Assembly (NCBI GenBank): GCA_902635845.1
Contig: CACPPK010000001.1
Location: forward strand, 1-64,000
From: an uncultured Pelagibacteraceae bacterium
GTDB lineage: Bacteria > Pseudomonadota > Alphaproteobacteria > Pelagibacterales > Pelagibacteraceae
Length of the DNA stretch: 64,000 nucleotides
Direction of reading: 5' to 3'
Part shown: positions 62,891-64,000 of the stretch, one piece after another
Layout: the number at the start of each line of letters is the position of its first letter
Numbering within the stretch: the stretch's first letter is position 1
Notes under the pieces: generated by a model
The model's database searches: none
What the model saw: the letters and a program-made list of their open reading frames with translations, nothing else
What the model was told of the DNA's origin: nothing
Made by a program: the position numbers and the translations under genes

Positions 62891-63634
62891 TTATATTGAA
62901 ATTCCACCATCAACATGAATTGTACTTCCTGTTGTAAATTTTGCATCATCGCTAGCTAAATAAACAGCCACAGCTGCTATTTCTTCTGCTGTACCTAATC
63001 TTCCCATAGGTTGTCTTGCTATAAAATCTTTTTTTGCTTGAACGGGGTCTGGACTTTGATTTACCCTATCTTGCCAAGAGGGTGAATAAACAGTACCTGG
63101 CGCAATTGAATTACATCTAATATTTTGTTTAACAAAATCTGCAGCGATAGCTTTTGTTAAACCAATCACCGCACCCTTTGTTGTTCCGTAAACAAATCTA
63201 TTCGGAAAACCTTTAAAGCTAGATGCACATGAAGATATATTAATAATACTTCCACCATTCTGTTTAATCATTATAGGTAAAATAGCTTTGCACATAAAGT
63301 ACATCGACTTAACATTTACATTAGAAGAAAAATCCCAATCTTTTTCATCACATTCCAATATTGTTCCATGATGAACAAATCCAACAGCATTAAATAAAAC
63401 ATCAATTCCATCTAAAGTTTTAGTAAACTCTAAAATTGCATTATTATCTGTTGAGTCTAACTTTTGAACTTTAATCTCAGGATATTCTTTGTTTAAATCA
63501 GCTAAAGTTTTATCATTTAAATCAGTAGCAATTACATGAGCGCCCTCTTTATGAAATGCTATTGCTGTTGCTTTTCCAATTCCTTGTCCTGCTGCCGTTA
63601 CGAGAATTTTTTTGCCTTCTAATCTTCCACTCAT
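62891..63634 (-). CDS. Short-chain dehydrogenase (2-keto-3-deoxy sugar-acid dehydrogenase candidate)
   Basis: The 247-residue SDR has the NAD loop TAAGQGIGKATAIAF, NAVG motif, catalytic serine region ISSCAS and the YGTTK catalytic pair, and ends GSTIHVDGGISI. It would oxidise a secondary alcohol. The neighbours suggest a 2-keto-3-deoxy-L-fuconate-type substrate. It overlaps the upstream dehydrogenase gene by 4 bases. Confidence 0.9.
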   Translation of the reverse strand: MSGRLEGKKILVTAAGQGIGKATAIAFHKEGAHVIATDLNDKTLADLNKEYPEIKVQKLDSTDNNAILEFTKTLDGIDVLFNAVGFVHHGTILECDEKDWDFSSNVNVKSMYFMCKAILPIMIKQNGGSIINISSCASSFKGFPNRFVYGTTKGAVIGLTKAIAADFVKQNIRCNSIAPGTVYSPSWQDRVNQSPDPVQAKKDFIARQPMGRLGTAEEIAAVAVYLASDDAKFTTGSTIHVDGGISI

Positions 63635-64000
63635 TTTTTATTTATCCTTTCGATTTCATTATAAAGTGAACTATGATCAGTGTTTCCATGACCATTATCG
63701 ACAAGAGTTTTATACATTTCTTTCACTAAATTTGAAATAGGTAAATGTGTATTATATGAATTTGCACACTCTAAAATGTTATTCATATCTTTTAAATGGG
63801 TAAAAGTTTTACCTTTTGGAGTAAAATCTTTATCTATCATTCTTTTTCCATGAGTTTGTAAAATTTTACTATCCGCCCAACCTCCAGAAAGAGCTTTAAT
63901 TAATTTTACTGGATCAGCTCCAGCTTTTTCACATAAGGTTATCGCCTCCGCAACCGCTCCTATGGTAACCCCTACCACAATTTGATTTGCTAACTTTGAA
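63631..64000 (-). CDS. 3-hydroxyisobutyrate-dehydrogenase-family protein (partial, 5' end off the window)
   Basis: The frame is open to the right edge. Reading beyond the internal GTG at 63978 it continues SKLANQIVVGVTIGAVAEAI, where the KxxN motif carries the catalytic lysine of beta-hydroxyacid dehydrogenases. This is the C-terminal half of a 3-hydroxyisobutyrate/tartronate-semialdehyde reductase-type enzyme. It is the upstream member of the sugar-acid operon and overlaps the SDR gene by 4 bases. The true start lies outside the window. Confidence 0.9.
   Translation of the reverse strand, partial: SKLANQIVVGVTIGAVAEAITLCEKAGADPVKLIKALSGGWADSKILQTHGKRMIDKDFTPKGKTFTHLKDMNNILECANSYNTHLPISNLVKEMYKTLVDNGHGNTDHSSLYNEIERINKK

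Noticed and set aside
1-64000. CRISPR arrays, insertion sequences, prophage, toxin-antitoxin or other defence genes
   Set aside because: No regularly spaced repeats, transposase, integrase, capsid, nuclease or antitoxin-like proteins were found; all sizeable frames are accounted for by metabolism and transport.

Overview
The window looks like a piece of a SAR11-type (Pelagibacterales, Alphaproteobacteria) marine chromosome. The evidence is a very A+T-rich sequence, almost no spacer DNA (no gene-free stretch reaches 300 bases), several convergent genes whose 3' ends overlap, many periplasmic solute-binding-protein transporters, and a gene mix typical of that group (taurine and betaine uptake, dimethylglycine-dehydrogenase-like oxidases, TRAP transporters). 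No insertion sequence, prophage, CRISPR array or rRNA was seen. One tRNA gene is present.

Layout. (1) 1-10.8 kb: an amino-acid ABC transporter, a fused SpeD-SpeE polyamine enzyme, and a set of genes that recycles methylthioadenosine, the by-product of that enzyme (mtnP, mtnA, a class II aldolase, apt). They sit among a frameshifted trpB2-type gene, a DUF1015 gene, guaC and a purine phosphoribosyltransferase. (2) 10.8-20 kb: tRNA-Met(CAU), then a divergent taurine-type locus with an omega-amino-acid:pyruvate aminotransferase, alanine dehydrogenase and a folate-linked methylamine oxidase on one side and tauABC on the other. (3) 20-29 kb: a TRAP transporter divergent from an aldehyde dehydrogenase / epoxide hydrolase / Ldh_2-type dehydrogenase operon, then a protein with two winged-helix motifs and a BASS-family transporter. 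(4) 29-36 kb: an Afu/Fbp-type ABC transporter followed by a Pta-like and a HisD-like (possibly sulfopropanediol dehydrogenase) gene. (5) 36-47 kb: a carbohydrate ABC transporter with a GH63-like glycosidase, and a ProXVW glycine-betaine-type transporter. (6) 47-57 kb: cysE-cysK, an operon of small single-domain proteins, a pair of SMR-like membrane proteins, and assorted housekeeping genes. (7) 57-64 kb: ppc, and a sugar-acid (fuconate-like) catabolic operon that runs off the right edge.

How the parts fit together. Most of the window is uptake plus catabolism of small organic solutes. Two cross-cutting signals stand out. First, all six transporter operons with a binding-protein gene carry a perfect hairpin between that gene and the downstream transporter genes. 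Second, the tpa/tauA and TRAP/aldehyde-dehydrogenase intergenic regions share an inverted-repeat motif (half-site close to TTTAGTCTNAAG). This suggests one regulator links them, possibly as part of an organosulfonate regulon spread over 11-36 kb.
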